14,051 nt of DNA, from positions 1 through 14,051 of the forward strand of contig NZ_CALHWC010000082.1 of the NCBI RefSeq assembly GCF_938036805.1, given 5' to 3'. Each line of letters begins with the position of its first letter. The first letter of the stretch is position 1. The position numbers and the translations under genes are program-made. The DNA comes from an uncultured Streptococcus sp. GTDB taxonomy: Bacteria > Bacillota > Bacilli > Lactobacillales > Streptococcaceae. Positions 12,764 to 14,051 of this stretch are shown here, in pieces. The notes beneath the pieces were generated by a model. That model did not search any database. It was not told where the DNA came from and saw nothing but the letters and a program-made list of their open reading frames with translations.

Positions 12764-13678
12764 TTATTGAATATATTTTTTTATATCTTTCTGCCATTCT
12801 CTATCAAGGCTTGTTATCAATTCCTCGTTTCCAAATATTTGAGCCACCATTTTCGCCTCTTGATACTTACGATTTGCCTCATTAAAATCACACTGAATAT
12901 AATATTTCCACTCAACCATTAAAATTAATGGTTTCTTTTGGAAATCTCGGGTTCTATTCATAATATAATTTAACTTATCTACTGCCATCTTGAAATAGGA
13001 GAACTCTCCAACAATCTCCAAACAGCACAGTGCTGCAAACAGAGCATCCCGCAATAAATATAAATCTTCTAATTCAGTTTCTTCTATTTGATGACATAGC
13101 TTTTTAAATAGAAGAACAATTTCTTCTTGCGTAGTTTCTTTTATAAATCCTGAATTCAATCCATCCATTAATGCACAGAGAAAATAAAGTCTTGATTTCA
13201 ATAATGTACTAGTATGAAACGGTTCTACGTCGACTAGACTGTCAAAACTATTCTCCAACACACCTTGACCATATAATGAATTTTGACCTGCCCGCACCTG
13301 GTCAATCGCCTGCAAGCAATCGATCATTATCTGCTCATCTCTTGGAAGATTGTCATAAAAGTCCTCAAAGATTTCATCAAAATACGCATCTTTTTGTTCT
13401 TGCAATTCCTTATCCCCATAGTCAGGGTGATGAAGCAGAAAATACTTGATTTCCTTATAACGCTCTGGCAACTCTTGATAGTCAGGCATGAGGATATAGG
13501 CTGGAATCTCCAATTTTTCTGCAATATGCTCCAGAGTTTTCAGAGTGGGATGAAACTCTCCTTTTTCGATACGTGCCAACTGGCGGACAGACAAACCAGA
13601 CTCATCATCACAAAAGGCCGGACGGCTCAAACCTTTCTTTTTGCGTAACTCCTCTATTCTTTTACCAACATCATTCAT
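12764..13678 (-). CDS. PlcR/TprA-like transcriptional regulator (HTH plus helical repeats)
   Basis: The 304-residue cytoplasmic regulator starts with an XRE-type helix-turn-helix (about 4-60; GKRIEELRKKKG, then LSVRQLARIEKGEFHPTLKTLE). The rest, from about 65 on, is all-helical and fits a TPR-type peptide-binding domain. Its N-terminus resembles the pneumococcal TprA as I recall it; TprA answers to the PhrA peptide and controls a lantibiotic cluster. Peptide control here is inferred from family only, and no convincing pheromone gene was found. The ATG at 13678 follows GAGGG by nine bases; a TTG directly before it is less likely. It has its own promoter and terminator and probably acts on the boxes at 12635-12653 and 12739-12757. 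Base composition is more AT-rich than the nan genes. Confidence 0.8.
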   Translation of the reverse strand: MNDVGKRIEELRKKKGLSRPAFCDDESGLSVRQLARIEKGEFHPTLKTLEHIAEKLEIPAYILMPDYQELPERYKEIKYFLLHHPDYGDKELQEQKDAYFDEIFEDFYDNLPRDEQIMIDCLQAIDQVRAGQNSLYGQGVLENSFDSLVDVEPFHTSTLLKSRLYFLCALMDGLNSGFIKETTQEEIVLLFKKLCHQIEETELEDLYLLRDALFAALCCLEIVGEFSYFKMAVDKLNYIMNRTRDFQKKPLILMVEWKYYIQCDFNEANRKYQEAKMVAQIFGNEELITSLDREWQKDIKKYIQ

Positions 13679-13739
13679 CAACCAAAACCCTCATTATTAT
13701 TTTAAAAAAATAATCTAATTATCAAAGTTTTCTGTTTTT

Positions 13740-13769
13740 ATTATATCAGAATTCCTCCAATCACGCCAA
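13740..13769 (-). promoter_or_regulatory. Promoter of the TprA-like gene
   Basis: TATAAT (13745-13740) with TG extension, and TTGGCG (13769-13764) at 18 bases. The 5' leader of about 55 bases contains a perfect 8-bp inverted repeat with a 3-base loop (13696-13714) directly before the ribosome binding site; if folded it might hinder translation. Confidence 0.65.
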
Positions 13770-13770
13770 A

Positions 13771-13800
13771 AAAGAGTCTGGGACAAAAGTCCTAGCCTCT
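13771..13800 (-). terminator. Terminator formed by the repeat's end
   Basis: On the minus strand GAGGCTAGGAC and GTCCCAGACTC pair around TTTT with two internal mismatches, followed by TTTTTT. It would end transcripts of the partial gene at 13966-14051 after they cross the repeat. Confidence 0.65.
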
Positions 13801-13948
13801 CAATTGTCTTTGGATTGTCGAGCAAGACGCAGTGGTTGAGTGGGCTCTACTACGCTGATTTCATCAGCTTTTACAGCCCTACTCAACTGTGCGGAGGTGG
13901 GACGACGAAATCGAATTCTAACGAATTACCGATTTCTGTCCCACTCTC
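13774..13948. repeat. 175-bp structured intergenic repeat, MITE-like
   Basis: The ends are imperfect inverted repeats (GAGTCTGGGACA and TGTCCCACTC). Inside are three successive hairpins. The first is the terminator-like one. The second is a long central stem (13835-13846 with 13875-13887, tip GCTGAT-TTC-ATCAGC at 13854-13868). The third is a stem of GTGGGAC and GAAATCG blocks at 13897-13913 with 13930-13944. There is no meaningful coding sequence. It differs from the pneumococcal BOX and RUP elements I know, though I recall similar sequences between genes of S. sanguinis-group genomes. A reduced copy lies at 8529-8568. Confidence 0.75.
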
Positions 13949-13965
13949 TGTGGTTGATAACTATA

Positions 13966-14051
13966 TTATTTACGACGTCCTGGACGTTCTGCATAACCAT
14001 AGTAAGCATCTGCCATGATTTCTTCCATGTCAGCTACCATTGGCAAGCGTG
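13966..14051 (-). CDS. 3' end of an unidentified gene (partial)
   Basis: The last 27 codons of a minus-strand gene run off the window edge. The C-terminus contains VADMEEIMADAYYGYAERPG and ends in a basic RRK before TAA. The codon use looks genuine and the repeat begins 18 bases after the stop, at a position typical for a gene end. I do not recognise the protein. Confidence 0.65.
   Translation of the reverse strand, partial: RLPMVADMEEIMADAYYGYAERPGRRK

Noticed and set aside
12697..12922. Two plus-strand ORFs (62 and 68 codons) antisense to the 3' end of the TprA-like gene, considered as a PhrA-type pheromone gene
   Set aside because: The first starts with TTG inside the terminator stem and neither has a ribosome binding site. 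Neither product has a secretion signal with a PhrA-like tail.
13774..13948. CRISPR array or insertion sequence
   Set aside because: There are no regularly spaced direct repeats and no transposase. The structure is inverted repeats and hairpins.
13815..14018. 67-codon plus-strand ORF across the 175-bp repeat
   Set aside because: It is explained by the hairpin-rich repeat and overlaps the antisense partial gene. It has no ribosome binding site and an implausible composition.

Overview
The window reads as a low-GC Firmicute, almost certainly an oral Streptococcus of the sanguinis/gordonii/mitis type. The evidence is AAGGAG-type ribosome binding sites, extended TGnTATAAT promoters, CcpA-type cre sites, a SatABC-type sialic acid transporter, and a structured intergenic repeat of the kind I associate with these species. 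No rRNA, tRNA, CRISPR array or phage gene is visible.

Bases 120-11813 hold a sialic acid (Neu5Ac) catabolic locus. On the minus strand, in transcription order, are an AXE1-type acetyl esterase with its own promoter and terminator, then nanE, msmK, satA (lipoprotein), satB and satC (permeases), nanQ (YhcH anomerase family), a DUF624/YesL membrane protein, N-acetylneuraminate lyase and a ROK kinase. The RpiR-type regulator nanR is on the plus strand, facing the operon's 3' end. Beyond it lies a divergent GNAT acetyltransferase. The parts fit one pathway: the esterase removes O-acetyl groups inside the cell, SatABC with MsmK imports Neu5Ac, NanQ equilibrates its anomers, the lyase yields ManNAc and pyruvate, the ROK kinase makes ManNAc-6-P, and NanE makes GlcNAc-6-P. 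No sialidase, nagA or nagB lies in the window, so those steps must be encoded elsewhere or be absent.

Regulation is unusually readable. The esterase and nanE promoters share one layout: TTGAAA, a 17-bp spacer and a TATAAT-like -10, with a near-identical inverted repeat (TGAAACTAnTTTCA) centred exactly 62.5 bp upstream of the -35 in both. A second conserved motif sits 40 bp closer, again in the same register. These are good candidates for NanR operators. Cre-like sites overlap the nanR, nanE and esterase promoters.

Bases 11990-13680 are a separate accessory locus: a PlcR/TprA-like regulator (HTH plus helical repeats), a promoter flanked by a perfect inverted repeat that recurs 104 bp upstream, a leaderless 24-codon ORF, a two-helix small membrane protein, and an ABC exporter C-terminus attached to a new start codon. 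It looks like a quorum-regulated bacteriocin-type locus that has lost most of its genes by deletion.

Bases 13774-13948 form a 175-bp repeat with imperfect inverted ends and three hairpins. A 40-bp copy that keeps only the two ends lies in the satA leader. The last 86 bases are the 3' end of an unidentified minus-strand gene.
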